64,000 nucleotides of DNA from Phycisphaerae bacterium. Its GTDB lineage: Bacteria > Planctomycetota > Phycisphaerae > Sedimentisphaerales > Anaerobacaceae. The stretch spans positions 1 through 64,000 of the forward strand of contig JADHXR010000014.1 of assembly GCA_016782865.1 (NCBI GenBank), in the 5' to 3' direction. The position numbers and the translations under genes are program-made. Shown here in pieces: positions 51,821 to 60,978 of this stretch (position 1 is its first letter; every line of letters begins with the position of its first letter). The notes under the pieces were generated by a model. That model did not search any database and had not been told where the DNA came from. It saw only the letters and a program-made list of their open reading frames with translations.

Positions 51821-52440
51821 TTGTGTCCAGATATATTCAACAGGTGGGACCCCGATGTCTTCATTGATTTACACGCAACCAACAGCACGATTCACGGATA
51901 TCAATTGACGTATTCGCCGCCGCTGAATCCCAACACCGAAGAGGGCGTGCTGAATTTTACACGTGACGAGTTGCTGCCGAAAGTTCGCGGAATCCTGGAT
52001 CGTCAGTACGGGCCAAGACATTTGACTACGGCAACCTCCTGAGAAGCGGTGACGGACCCGCCTGGTATACGTACGGCCCCGATCCCCGTTACGCCACCAA
52101 TTATGTCGGCTTGCGAAATCGAATCAGCATTCTCTCTGAGGCAATGAGCTATTTGTCCTTTGAAGACCGAGTTGCAGCGACCTATCGTTTTGTCAATGCA
52201 ATCCTCGACCAAGTCGCCACCCAGGGTGCGAGAATACGAGACTGCGCCTCGCCGGCCATTTCGAACTCAAGCAATCCAGATTGTCTTCGGGGGACTACCT
52301 GGTCAGCACAGCCCAGCCTCTCGGTATTCTGATCTTTCAGTTGCTCGAACCGGAAGGCGCCGACGGTCTGGCTACATGGAATCTTCTTGATCCAAAGATA
52401 CGGCGTGGCAAGCACTATCCCGTCTTAAAAATACACAGTC
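51821..52440 (+). pseudogene. M14-type zinc carboxypeptidase pseudogene
   Basis: Three frames each carry part of one M14 peptidase. First 'DPDVFIDLHATNSTIHGYQL' (zinc His in DLH), then after a frameshift near 52013 'YATNYVGLRNRISILSEAMS' (catalytic Glu in SEA), then after another near 52222 'LKQSRLSSGDYLVSTAQPLG' and 'LLEPEGADGLATWNLLDP', the usual C-terminus. The N-terminal half, with the first zinc motif and any signal peptide, is missing. Each junction is consistent with a 1-nt loss. The gene is dead unless the assembly is wrong at both points. Confidence 0.75.
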
Positions 52441-52550
52441 CCCTGAATTGTCCCACCGATGTCGTTGATAATTGACGACAGAATAACCGAATGGGCTTTG
52501 TTCTTTCAAATCGTGTTCCATCGAGCCCGCCTGCTTTCCTCCGCCCCAAC

Positions 52551-52578
52551 TGTCATTCCCGCGAAAGCGGGAATCCAG
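52551..52578 (+). repeat. Palindromic repeat TCATTCCCGC-GAAA-GCGGGAATCC
   Basis: ATTCCCGC and GCGGGAAT form an 8-bp perfect stem around GAAA, within TGTCATT...ATCCAG. A second copy lies inverted at 53497-53523 with compensatory changes. Confidence 0.75.
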
Positions 52579-52599
52579 GATTTCGAGCTTCGTGCTTCG

Positions 52600-52640
52600 G
52601 ATTTCCCGCCGATGGCGGGCGATTGGCTTTATTTTTTCAA
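52600..52640 (+). repeat. Dispersed hairpin repeat, copy 3
   Basis: ATTTCCCGCC-GAT-GGCGGG (arms 52605-52610 and 52614-52619), then CGATTGGCTTTATTTTTTC. The stem is fully paired here (C-G), where the other two copies have a G-T pair. Confidence 0.65.
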
Positions 52641-52651
52641 TTCCCATTAAC

Positions 52652-52740
52652 CGCAGAGAGCACGGAGAACGCTGAGATGGGCACTGAGTTGCATTTCTAC
52701 ATTCGACATTCCTTGTTCGATATTCCATATTCCGCTGCTG
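52652..52740 (+). repeat. GAGCACGGAGAACGC decamer string plus 'TTCCTTGTTCGATATTC' copy C
   Basis: ACCGCAGAGAGCACGGAGAA has a 10-bp period. 52699-52740 then repeats the second half of the units at 30273 and 30611, ending GATATTCCATATTCCGCTG. A reverse-oriented decamer string lies at 53865-53900. Confidence 0.6.
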
Positions 52741-52935
52741 TTTCCTCCTGTATTCTGTATTCTACCCTTAAGCCTTTTCCTCGTAATCAGAAGCGAACTT
52801 CATACATGTACCAGTCAATCTCATCGAAGTTGGCAGGGTTCAACGCTCGGAGTGAGGCACTTCGGGTCGGCCGAAAAGCGAAGTGGCGCAGCTAATCTGA
52901 AGTCGCGTTCGACTCCATTGTTGGGCATCTCAGCA

Positions 52936-53385
52936 TCACCTTGACTCGGCAAGTTTATCGAGCAGTGTGTTAGTCAATGCCACAATCTGTTGGCGGAAGT
53001 TCCCATCCCTATCGAAATCCAGGCCACCACGTTCCCGAGTAGAGTCAAACATGGATGGCGGAGCATCTGAGAACCACACTGGTATGGCACTTCCATCGTT
53101 CAGGCGTTCCTTGAACGCCTCCGATTCGATCTTCGTCCAGATACGCTTCGGGTAATCCGGGCCTAGAAGCACGAGCACGAACTGCGCCTCTGATTGATAG
53201 ATGGGGCGCAGGCACTCCTCCACGTCTTCTGCAATGATCCTGTGTTGCTCATTCTTGTCGTAGAACACTTCTAACTCTGACTCTTCCAGAGCTGGGAACA
53301 GAGCTTCCGCAACATCTCGGTCAGGCCCAGCAAAAGAGAGGGCAAAATCGTAGGATGGGCAGGTTCTCCTGCCCATGCGGTTCAT
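52936..53385 (-). CDS. Orphan TIR-domain protein
   Basis: A 149-aa protein that is essentially one TIR domain: 'YDFALSFAGPDRDVAEALF' (strand A and helix A), 'ESELEVFYDKNEQHRI' (BB loop), 'SEAQFVLVLLGPDYPKRIW' and 'TKIESEAFKERLNDG', where Glu is the likely NADase residue. Bacterial TIR proteins cleave NAD+ or make signalling nucleotides, usually in anti-phage systems. No effector or sensor partner (Thoeris, CBASS, pAgo) is adjacent. Codons 4-11 are encoded by a perfect palindrome (53355-53376) and no good ribosome site is visible, so the native 5' end may have been lost. Conservation begins at residue 12. Confidence 0.75.
   Translation of the reverse strand: MNRMGRRTCPSYDFALSFAGPDRDVAEALFPALEESELEVFYDKNEQHRIIAEDVEECLRPIYQSEAQFVLVLLGPDYPKRIWTKIESEAFKERLNDGSAIPVWFSDAPPSMFDSTRERGGLDFDRDGNFRQQIVALTNTLLDKLAESR
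53355..53376. repeat. Perfect hairpin inside the TIR gene start
   Basis: ATGGGCAGG and CCTGCCCAT form a 9-bp stem around TTCT, within the first dozen codons of the TIR gene. Confidence 0.75.
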
Positions 53386-54237
53386 TTTTCTCTCATCACA
53401 ATTCTCTCTTTTTCAGCATGGGCAATCGGCCTGGCCCATTCGACAAGTTCAGGGCAGGCTCTGAGCGATGCCGAATGGGTTGCCCGTCGTAACCTCTGGA
53501 TTCCTGTTTCCACAGGAATGACAGCGGGGTTTCTGCCGGCGTGCAGAAAGGCGCCCCCTCTATAATTGGATCGACATGCATAATTTGACCGAAAATCTAC
53601 GAAATTGTTGGCGAAACTTTCACGGTAAATCTTTGTGTGGACAGGAATAACACTTTTTTTTCAACTTTTTTATTTTTGCTCCGAGGCACCGCCGCTCTTC
53701 GAGCGGAAATCCTAAGCACTAAATCCTAAGTCCTAAACAATGTCGAATTCTCAAAATACTAATGTTCAAAACGGAGGGTCGTGGTGGGGCGAGCCCCACC
53801 CTACGAAGCTTTGTGCCTTTGTGCCTTCGTGGCCCTTGTAATTGATTCCCGAAGTGTCGGGATCTTCAATATTTCTCTGAGTTCTCGGTGTCCTCTGTGG
53901 CCCAAAATCCGTGTTAATTCGTGGTTTCATTTCTTTTGGCTGCGGCCAAAGGCTCGGCTGTGTTCTCGGTGCTCTCCTTCGACTACGCTCAGGACGGCGT
54001 CTGTGGCCATTGTGCCTTTTGTGGTTCTCCTCTATCGCCGTCGGCGTCAGCAGGATAGCATACCATTGTTCGTTGGTAACTTCAATCGTCGACGCTTTGT
54101 TGCACGATTGTGTCCGACGAAGGCGCATTGTGTTAGCAATGCAGATTTGGTATCTTGGGATTACAGAGAAATCTGACAGCGTTGCCGAAAGCGTTAGATG
54201 GGCCTTGGAAGCTCAGTCAAAGAAAAGGGGACAACAG
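53386..54237. other. Spacer composed largely of short palindromic repeats
   Basis: About 850 bp without a supported gene. It holds the CCTGCCCTGAACTTGTCGAA-type unit (around 53444, minus orientation), the inverted ATTCCTGT hairpin (53497-53523), decamer strings (53865-53927), a CTTTTGG...CCAAAGG hairpin (53935-53952) and CCTTCGACTACGCTCAGGAC (53975-53994). The long frame open upstream of the GH116 start runs through these repeats and is not coding. Confidence 0.65.
53497..53523 (-). repeat. Palindromic repeat, inverted second copy (ATTCCTGT stem)
   Basis: ATTCCTGT (53500-53507), TTCC, ACAGGAAT (53512-53519), then GACA. The reverse complement aligns with 52551-52578, with two base pairs exchanged on both arms. 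Confidence 0.7.
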
Positions 54238-56883
54238 ATGAGAGAACAAGCGCGAGATATGAAGGTGTTGGCACTGATGTTCCTGGCTGCATCCTCTTCC
54301 CTTGTCTTTGCGGGCCAAACCGGCGAATTGTTTGTCCGAGGCCGGTCGCGAGTATATGCGGGAAAGTATCTTGACGCGATCAGCATGCCTCTGGGCGGGA
54401 TCGGCAGCGGTAATGTACAGATCAACGGCAAGGCCCAACTACGGTCGTGGCAGATTTTCAACAACTTCGATCCGCTGACTTTGCCGCATACTTTCTTTGC
54501 CGTGCGGGTTGCGCGCCAGGGAGCAAGGCCTGTCATTCGTGCGCTGCAAACCGAGGCTGTCGGGCCTTTCGCCGCGATGGAGAGCCTGACCTTTCGTGGG
54601 GAGTATCCTTTCGGGTGGTTCGAATTCGAGGACGGGGATTTACCCGTCAAGATTTCTCTCACGGCCTTCAGTCCGTTGATTCCGATGGATGCGAAGAACT
54701 CGGCGATTCCGTGCGCCGTATTCAGCATCACTGCGACAAACACATCCGACAAATCGGTGGAAGTCGCATTTCTGGCATCTCAACAAAACGGCGTTGGTTA
54801 TCGCACGCCTGCCGGCCGGATTACGTGGGGGCCGACGAAGCTGCGCGGCATAGAAGGCAGGAAATTCGAAACTTATGGAGGAAATCGCAACAATATCGTG
54901 AGGCGCGGGCGTGTGACGGTCTTGCACATGGCAGGCAATCCACCCAAGAACAATCCGGCCGATGGTGACATGGCGCTGGCGGTGCGAGGCGGTGACGTTA
55001 CGGCAGCCGCCTCGTGGGAGGACATAGAACGGCTTGCTAGGGATTTTGCCGACGACGGCAGGCTGGCGCCCAGCCGAAGGGCGGGCCCCAGTCCACTCGG
55101 TGAGACAATTGACGGAGCCATAGCCTCTAATCTCAGGATCGGGGCCGGGCAAGAAGAGACTGTGACGTTTCTGCTCACCTGGCATTTTCCAAACGGGACG
55201 GCCGCGCAGCAACCTTCTCGGGAGGACAAATGGTTCCGTGCTGGGCGCATGTACGCCAATTGGTGGTCGGACTCATTGGATGTTATTTCATACCTGGGCG
55301 AGAACCTGGATGAATTGACAAGCCTGACGCGGGCATATCACGATGCCCTGTATGAAACGAACCTTCCCTATTGGATGCTGGATCGCATCAGCTCGCAGGT
55401 TGCATGCCTCAGGAGCCAGACATGTTTCTGGGATGCCGATGGCTACTTCGGCGGCTGGGAGGGCTGCCGGGGCACGACCGGCTGCTGCATGGGCAACTGC
55501 ACACACGTCTGGCATTACGCCCAGGCCCACGCGAGACTCTTCCCGTCAATCGGGCGACGGATGCGCGAGGAATCGCTGTTCTATCAGAATAACGCCGGCG
55601 GCATTCCCATGCGCCACAGCACGAAGAAGGTTGCCTTCGACGGACAATGCGGCGAGATATTGGGGGCGTATCGCGAGCATTTGACCGGCGTCGACCGGGC
55701 CTGGCTGGACAAACATTGGCCCCAGGTGCGCAAAGCAATGGAATATGTCATCGTCACGTGGGACGCCGACGAAGACGGTGTCCCGATGGGCCAGCAGCAC
55801 AACACGCTCGACGCCGAGTTGAGCGGCAGCACATCCTGGCTCGGAACGTTGTATTTGGCTGCTCTGGCTGCGTCGGAGAAGATGGCCCTGTTGGAGGGGC
55901 AAACCGAACTGGCCCGCCGGTATCGGAAAATTCGTTTGAAGGGCGGCGAGAAGCAGGATTCGACCCTGTTCAACGGCGAATACTACATCCAGATTCCCAA
56001 CGAAATCAAAGGCGAAAACTATCTGACCGGGTGCCATACCGATCAGTTGCTGGGACAGTGGTGGGCCAATCAGCTCGATTTGGGCTGGTTATATCCGCCC
56101 GGCAATGTCCGGACAGCCCTGAAGTCGCTTTACAGATACAATTTCTTTACCGACTTCAAGAGCGTGAAGACCTTTGTCACCGGCGCGCCATGGAAGGGAT
56201 TCCCGCGAAAGTTCGTCCACGACGACGATCGTGGCCTGATCTTGACAACCTGGCCCAAAGGCGGCAGACCCGAGCCGGGCAAGCAGTTGAGATTCGCCGA
56301 TGAGGTTTGGACCGGCTTTGAGTATAGTGCCGCCGCGGCGATGATCACAAGCGGTTTGTTGAAAGAAGGTTTCGCTGTAGTCAAAGCGGCGGCGGACCGA
56401 TACGACGGCCAAATGCGCACAGGCCTGACCGACCGCGCGTGGGGCTACAGCGGCAATCCGTTCGGCGACGACGAGTGCGGCAAGTTCTACGCCCGCGCAA
56501 TGAGCAACTGGTCCGTGCTGCTGGCCTGCCAGGGGTTCATCTATGACGGCCCCGCCGGCCTGATAGGACTCAAGCCCGTATGGCGCCCCGACGATCACAC
56601 ATCGTTCTTTACCGGTGCCGAGGGTTGGGGAGGGTTCACTCAGCGTCGCTCAGGGAACATGCAATCTGAAGTGATCGCGGTTCGACATGGCAAGATCCGC
56701 GTAAACTCGCTAACTTTCCACGTTCCCGAGAAGACCAAACGGATAGTTGAAGTTGTTACGCACAACAGGCAAAGCATTCCGTCAGAATCCAACTCTGCTG
56801 ATGGTGACATAACAATAAGTCTCAAACAGCCTGTCGTAGTGAAAGCCGGCGAGTTTCTAGTGGTGATATTGCGCTGGCAATAG
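54238..56883 (+). CDS. GH116-family glycoside hydrolase, secreted
   Basis: An 881-aa protein from the ATG at 54238 (AGGGGA 7 nt upstream) with a signal peptide ('MKVLALMFLAASSSLVFA'). The N-terminal beta domain has 'ISMPLGGIGSGNVQINGKAQ' (the family G-G-I-G block). The catalytic (alpha/alpha)6 domain shows 'TCFWDADGYFGGWEGCRGTT', the nucleophile region 'QQHNTLDAELSGSTSWLG' (Glu) and the acid/base region 'GCHTDQLLGQWWANQLD' (Asp). GH116 enzymes are beta-glucosidases or beta-xylosidases related to human GBA2. The preceding 300 in-frame codons are repeat DNA. A DUF2961 gene follows 42 nt downstream, probably in one operon. Confidence 0.88.
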   Translation: MREQARDMKVLALMFLAASSSLVFAGQTGELFVRGRSRVYAGKYLDAISMPLGGIGSGNVQINGKAQLRSWQIFNNFDPLTLPHTFFAVRVARQGARPVIRALQTEAVGPFAAMESLTFRGEYPFGWFEFEDGDLPVKISLTAFSPLIPMDAKNSAIPCAVFSITATNTSDKSVEVAFLASQQNGVGYRTPAGRITWGPTKLRGIEGRKFETYGGNRNNIVRRGRVTVLHMAGNPPKNNPADGDMALAVRGGDVTAAASWEDIERLARDFADDGRLAPSRRAGPSPLGETIDGAIASNLRIGAGQEETVTFLLTWHFPNGTAAQQPSREDKWFRAGRMYANWWSDSLDVISYLGENLDELTSLTRAYHDALYETNLPYWMLDRISSQVACLRSQTCFWDADGYFGGWEGCRGTTGCCMGNCTHVWHYAQAHARLFPSIGRRMREESLFYQNNAGGIPMRHSTKKVAFDGQCGEILGAYREHLTGVDRAWLDKHWPQVRKAMEYVIVTWDADEDGVPMGQQHNTLDAELSGSTSWLGTLYLAALAASEKMALLEGQTELARRYRKIRLKGGEKQDSTLFNGEYYIQIPNEIKGENYLTGCHTDQLLGQWWANQLDLGWLYPPGNVRTALKSLYRYNFFTDFKSVKTFVTGAPWKGFPRKFVHDDDRGLILTTWPKGGRPEPGKQLRFADEVWTGFEYSAAAAMITSGLLKEGFAVVKAAADRYDGQMRTGLTDRAWGYSGNPFGDDECGKFYARAMSNWSVLLACQGFIYDGPAGLIGLKPVWRPDDHTSFFTGAEGWGGFTQRRSGNMQSEVIAVRHGKIRVNSLTFHVPEKTKRIVEVVTHNRQSIPSESNSADGDITISLKQPVVVKAGEFLVVILRWQ

Positions 56884-56925
56884 TGGTTATAGCTATGTCA
56901 ACTTTCACAAAGGGAGTACGAGAAG

Positions 56926-58544
56926 ATGAAAACCCAAAGCCCATTATCTTTGTTGTTACTTATCTGCTTAGTCTCGAACTTGGCGGCAGCCCTTGAGCAG
57001 TCGAGCGAACCTCCCACAATTCCTGTGGGCCTGGACGCCTATCGAATGTGGGACAAGCTTGCGTATCATCGCATCGGCATCCGCGCCTACATGCGCAGCA
57101 CCTACGACCGGGAGGGAAACAACCGAACCGCCGACGCCAGCCATTATCTCTACCAGGAATCGGATACGTTCAACGTGTCACTTGACGTGGAGGGTCCCGG
57201 CGTCTTGTACTTCAAGCGGACCAATCACTGGCACGGCAGCCCTTGGCATTACGAGGTCGACGGCGATGATTTCATAGTCAAAGAGACCGCTACCGACGAT
57301 CCGGTGGGTGCGAAGAAGAGATTCGAGAAGACAACGTTCATCCCCGAGGAGCTTTTTCCGAATCCGCTTACATGGACCTGGTCGACGACAAAAGGCGCCG
57401 ATCTGATGTGGGTGCCTTTGCCTTTTGAAAAGAGTTTTCGTATGGCCTATTCCCGCACGTTTTATGGCACGGGTTACTACATTTACCATGTTCTTTCGCC
57501 GGGCATGAAGAATATTTCCCAACCACTCCAGTCGTGGGACAAAACGCCGCCGGATCCCAAAGTGCTCGATTTGCTCAATCGTGCCGGGACCGACATTGCG
57601 CCGAAAGGGTCGGCTGTCAAGACCATCGGCGGCAAGCTGAGAGTGAGCCCCTATGAATGGATAACAGTGGCGGAGCTGAATGAGGCGCCCTCCAGCATTC
57701 GAGCGCTTAAGTTAACCGTGCCGCGGGATAGAGCCTATGATTTCGGCAAATGCCGCCTGCGCATCACCTGGGACCGACGCTGGCATGCGTCGATCGACGC
57801 TCCAATAGATCTGTTCTTCGGCGCTGGACATCTTTACAACAGCAATAATCGCGAGTACCTTGTCAAAGGCTTTCCTCTGGTGATTCGCTACGACGATAAG
57901 AACGTTTATCTGTCCTGCTACTGGCCCATGCCCTTTTTCCGTCATGCGAAGATTGAGGTTCAGGAACGACAAGGTCAGAGTACAAATCTCCTACGGCGGG
58001 CGAGCCCTATCTGCTGACCTCACGCTACGAGTTGGGTCCGGATCATCACGGCGCGCGAATGCACTTTGCCGCTGAGCAGGACCGGGTGCGAATCATGAAG
58101 GGGACATCGCAGTTCAAGATGCGCCTCGATCCCAATAACCTGGGCGTGATGCTGCGTCGCAAGTTCGATTACCTTTATCCGAACCAGCGCGCCAATGTAT
58201 GGGTCAGACCCGACAAGTCGGACGCCGCGTGGAACTATGTGGGACAGTGGTACACGGCGGGCAGCAACACCTGCGTGTACAGCTACCCCCGGTCCGAAGG
58301 AGAGCTTGGCAAGACCCAGCACACCGTCATAACAGGCAATCGCCGCTGGCGCGAAGAGGAGTTTCTCATTCCGCGTCACCTGACCGAAGGAGTCAAACGA
58401 CTCGCAATCAAAATCCAGCATGTGCCTGACAACAGAGAGCTTTTCCCGGGCCGGCCCTTCGAAGCCGAGTCGGCCTGGAGCGAGTCTCGGTATTGGGCCT
58501 ATTGCTACAAGATGCCCGAGGTCAAACTTACACAGCGGCATTAA
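56926..58544 (+). pseudogene. DUF2961 family protein, frameshifted near 57970-58010
   Basis: The first frame (56926-58017, 363 aa) begins with a signal peptide ('PLSLLLLICLVSNLAAA') and carries DUF2961 text: 'SDTFNVSLDVEGPGVLYFKR', 'IDLFFGAGHLYNSNN', 'VYLSCYWPMPFFRHAKIEV'. It then stops, and the family continues in another frame as 'GEPYLLTSRYELGPDHHGAR' through 'DSAAWNYVG'-type text to 58544. Between the two, the third frame reads 'KVRVQISYGG', so two single-base shifts may lie close together. Repaired length would be about 540 aa. DUF2961 proteins are exported, jelly-roll-like and include glycan-cleaving enzymes. Broken gene or assembly error. Confidence 0.75.
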
Positions 58545-58638
58545 GCCCGGACCCGTTGGCAAGCGGGACCCGCACCGAGCTAATCGGCGCAGGCCCCTAA
58601 CTTGTGCAAATCCTGATCGTCAGACAACACTCAAATTA

Positions 58639-58814
58639 AGGCACTCTAACAAAACTAGGTTCGTCACGAGGTCGAGCGAAAAGCCCAAGGCCAAGGCGGC
58701 AGGCGGAAAAGGCCCGGAGGCGTGCTGAGGCACGTTGAGGACGTTTTCCGCCGACAACGCGGGCCTTGGGCTTTGTAGCCGACCGTAGTAGATCATGGTT
58801 TTGTTAGAGTGCCT
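58639..58814. repeat. 176-bp nested palindromic (MITE-like) element
   Basis: The ends are perfect 17-bp inverted repeats, AGGCACTCTAACAAAAC (58639-58655) and its reverse complement (58798-58814). Inside, AAGCCCAAGGCC pairs with GGCCTTGGGCTT, and GGCGGAAAA pairs with TTTTCCGCC, around a central GAGGCGTGCTGAGGCACGTT hairpin. The whole unit can fold as one long stem with interior bulges. There is no ORF. It separates the DUF2961 and LamG genes. Confidence 0.8.
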
Positions 58815-58836
58815 AAGGCTGCGGCTGCTCGTCTGG

Positions 58837-60978
58837 TCAATACAGCCGGATGTCATCGAAGTACATCGTCCCTGTGCCGCCGGCCGCCGGACTGCCCTTG
58901 GTGCCAAAACCAATGGCAATCGTATTGACATTGGCAAGGTCAACGCCCTGGTCGGCGGACGTTTGCAGGTCGATGCTCCATTCGGTCCATTTGCCTACCT
59001 GCGTCGCCGCAGGATCGTCGTGATAGACCACCGAGTTACCGTTGAGAGCGACAAACATCTGCTCGGCGGCGTTAGCCGAATCGCCTCTAAACCATAGTGA
59101 CAATCGCGTAACGCCCTCCTGGGTCCAGTCTTTCGGGTCAACCAGCGTCAGGGTCGCCTCTGAAGTCTTCAGATTATTGTCGAAGAAATATGGCATCGAC
59201 TGAGCGCCGCCGTGAACGACAGTCTGTTCGGCATAAGGAGGAAGGTCGTTGCCGACAAGAGCGCCATTCGTAGTGGTTCCAAAGCCGTCGATCCATTTGT
59301 CGAATATTCTATTGCTGTTGGGATCAGGTGGATCGACATCATTGTAGGCCTCGAAATCGTCCACTCCGACGAAGTCGGCGGTCGCAAAACTCCAGAGTAG
59401 GCCCTTGACCGTCTCGTCCGCGTAGACGGCATCCACACGCCAGTAGTAATTCGCATTCAATACGAGCTTGCCGGGATCATAGCTTTCCGAGCCGAGTGCT
59501 TTGTTGCCTATGTACTCAGGCGAGGCCGCGGTGGCATTTTCAACAGCATCGGCATCGGTGCCGAAGTACAGATCGCTCGAAGCGGCGGTGTCCGCTGGCG
59601 TCCAGCTAAGAGTTGTCAATATCTGTACGTCCACAGCGCCGTTAGCCGGCTGGGAATTGCCCACGGCGCCCGGCGTCGTGAAGCTCCAAACATCGCCTTT
59701 GTGCGTCGCCACGATGTCAAATTCATCGACGCGCCAGTAATAAACCTTCTCCGATTCGAGCGGGCTGGCCGGCTTATAGCTTGCAGTTCCCAGTTGAGAT
59801 CCTCCGGTGGCGTTGTTGACATCTTCGAAACTGTCGCCCAGATATACGGTGTGTAACTTGGCGTCGAAACCCGGTGTCCAGTTGAGCGTGGCATCGAGGT
59901 CTACGAATTCGGCGCCGTCAATCGGGTCGGGGAAATACGCGGTTCTGGGCGGAACCATGAAGCTCCAGATGTCGCCCTTCCAGGGGCTTGCCGCGTTGGC
60001 GTCGTTGACCTCGTCGACTCTCCAGTAGTAGGTCGTGCCGGGTTGCAGGCCGTCAGGAAATGGAAAACCGGGGAAACCGACCACCTGGAAGACGGCTCCA
60101 GTGCTGCCGACAAATGTATCTTCGGCGCCGGTGTTGACGTCGTCGAAGTTCGTGCCGAGATGCACATCGTGCGAGGCGGCAAAAGCTCCGGCTTTCCAGC
60201 GCAGATTGGCCCAGTTGTTCTCATACAGGGCACCGTCTTCCGGCTCGGGACGCGAAGCGCTCGGATTTGCTCCGCCGAGATGACCGTCCATCGCGGCGAG
60301 TATCTCGTCCTCAGCCATTACATGATCCCAGATAGCGACCTCATCCAACGCCCCGGTGTAGGCCTCGCCGGCTCCGGTATTGCCGAGCCGCAGATCGCTT
60401 GGAGCCGGATAGATAGCACGGCCCGCCTCGCAGATCTTCGAGGCTTTCAGCTCGCCGTTATAATAGCCCTTGAGTTCACGGGTCTCGCCGTCGAAGGTGA
60501 ACGCCAGATGATACCACTCGTCTTTGGACAGATTGTCGCCGATAATTATATCGCCGCCGTTCCATGCGTCATCGGCGCCGTGGACCCTAAACCAGACTCC
60601 GCCCTCGCCCTCATCTCGCGAATATACGGCCCAGCCGGGAACGGTTGTGTAGTTGCCCGCCTGCTGGCCGAGCGGCCTCTCAAAAGTCTTTGCGGCGTTG
60701 AAGCACCAGTAGGACAAGGTCATGGATGGGCCTATCTCGACGTTACCGAAATTCACGTAGTTGTTACCGCCCGGGAAATCCAGCGCCATCCCCTGGTGGC
60801 CGTCGATCCATGTGACATCACCGGTGATGGTCCCATCCCACACCCCCATAGCGTCACCGACCGTCGTGCCGGAACCCTCATCCATAGACCAATATGCCAC
60901 CAGGTCCGCCCTGGCGGCACCTGCCGTCACACACAGCAGCAAGCCAAGAGAAACGAGAAGAAGCGTTCGTCTACACAT
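58837..60978 (-). CDS. Secreted LamG / FN3-like repeat / CBM-like protein
   Basis: A 713-aa exported protein with a signal peptide ('LLLVSLGLLLCVTAGAARA'). Residues 25-230 are a LamG domain ('LVAYWSMDEGSGTTVGDAMG' ... 'GALDEVAIWDHVMAEDEI'). Three FN3-like repeats follow, each with '(D/L)xYLG..(F/A)(E/D)(D/A)V..A' and 'YYWRVDE....GDVWSF'. Residues about 560-713 are a C-terminal beta-sandwich ('VDDFEAYNDVDPPDPNSNRI' ... 'GTMYFDDIRLY') of the carbohydrate-binding type. It is likely a surface adhesin or glycan-binding protein. The short 3' region ends 23 bp from the palindromic element. Confidence 0.85.
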   Translation of the reverse strand: MCRRTLLLVSLGLLLCVTAGAARADLVAYWSMDEGSGTTVGDAMGVWDGTITGDVTWIDGHQGMALDFPGGNNYVNFGNVEIGPSMTLSYWCFNAAKTFERPLGQQAGNYTTVPGWAVYSRDEGEGGVWFRVHGADDAWNGGDIIIGDNLSKDEWYHLAFTFDGETRELKGYYNGELKASKICEAGRAIYPAPSDLRLGNTGAGEAYTGALDEVAIWDHVMAEDEILAAMDGHLGGANPSASRPEPEDGALYENNWANLRWKAGAFAASHDVHLGTNFDDVNTGAEDTFVGSTGAVFQVVGFPGFPFPDGLQPGTTYYWRVDEVNDANAASPWKGDIWSFMVPPRTAYFPDPIDGAEFVDLDATLNWTPGFDAKLHTVYLGDSFEDVNNATGGSQLGTASYKPASPLESEKVYYWRVDEFDIVATHKGDVWSFTTPGAVGNSQPANGAVDVQILTTLSWTPADTAASSDLYFGTDADAVENATAASPEYIGNKALGSESYDPGKLVLNANYYWRVDAVYADETVKGLLWSFATADFVGVDDFEAYNDVDPPDPNSNRIFDKWIDGFGTTTNGALVGNDLPPYAEQTVVHGGAQSMPYFFDNNLKTSEATLTLVDPKDWTQEGVTRLSLWFRGDSANAAEQMFVALNGNSVVYHDDPAATQVGKWTEWSIDLQTSADQGVDLANVNTIAIGFGTKGSPAAGGTGTMYFDDIRLY

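Noticed and set aside
53911-54237. N-terminal extension of the GH116 frame
   Set aside because: It runs through dispersed repeats; a ribosome site and signal peptide mark the start at 54238.
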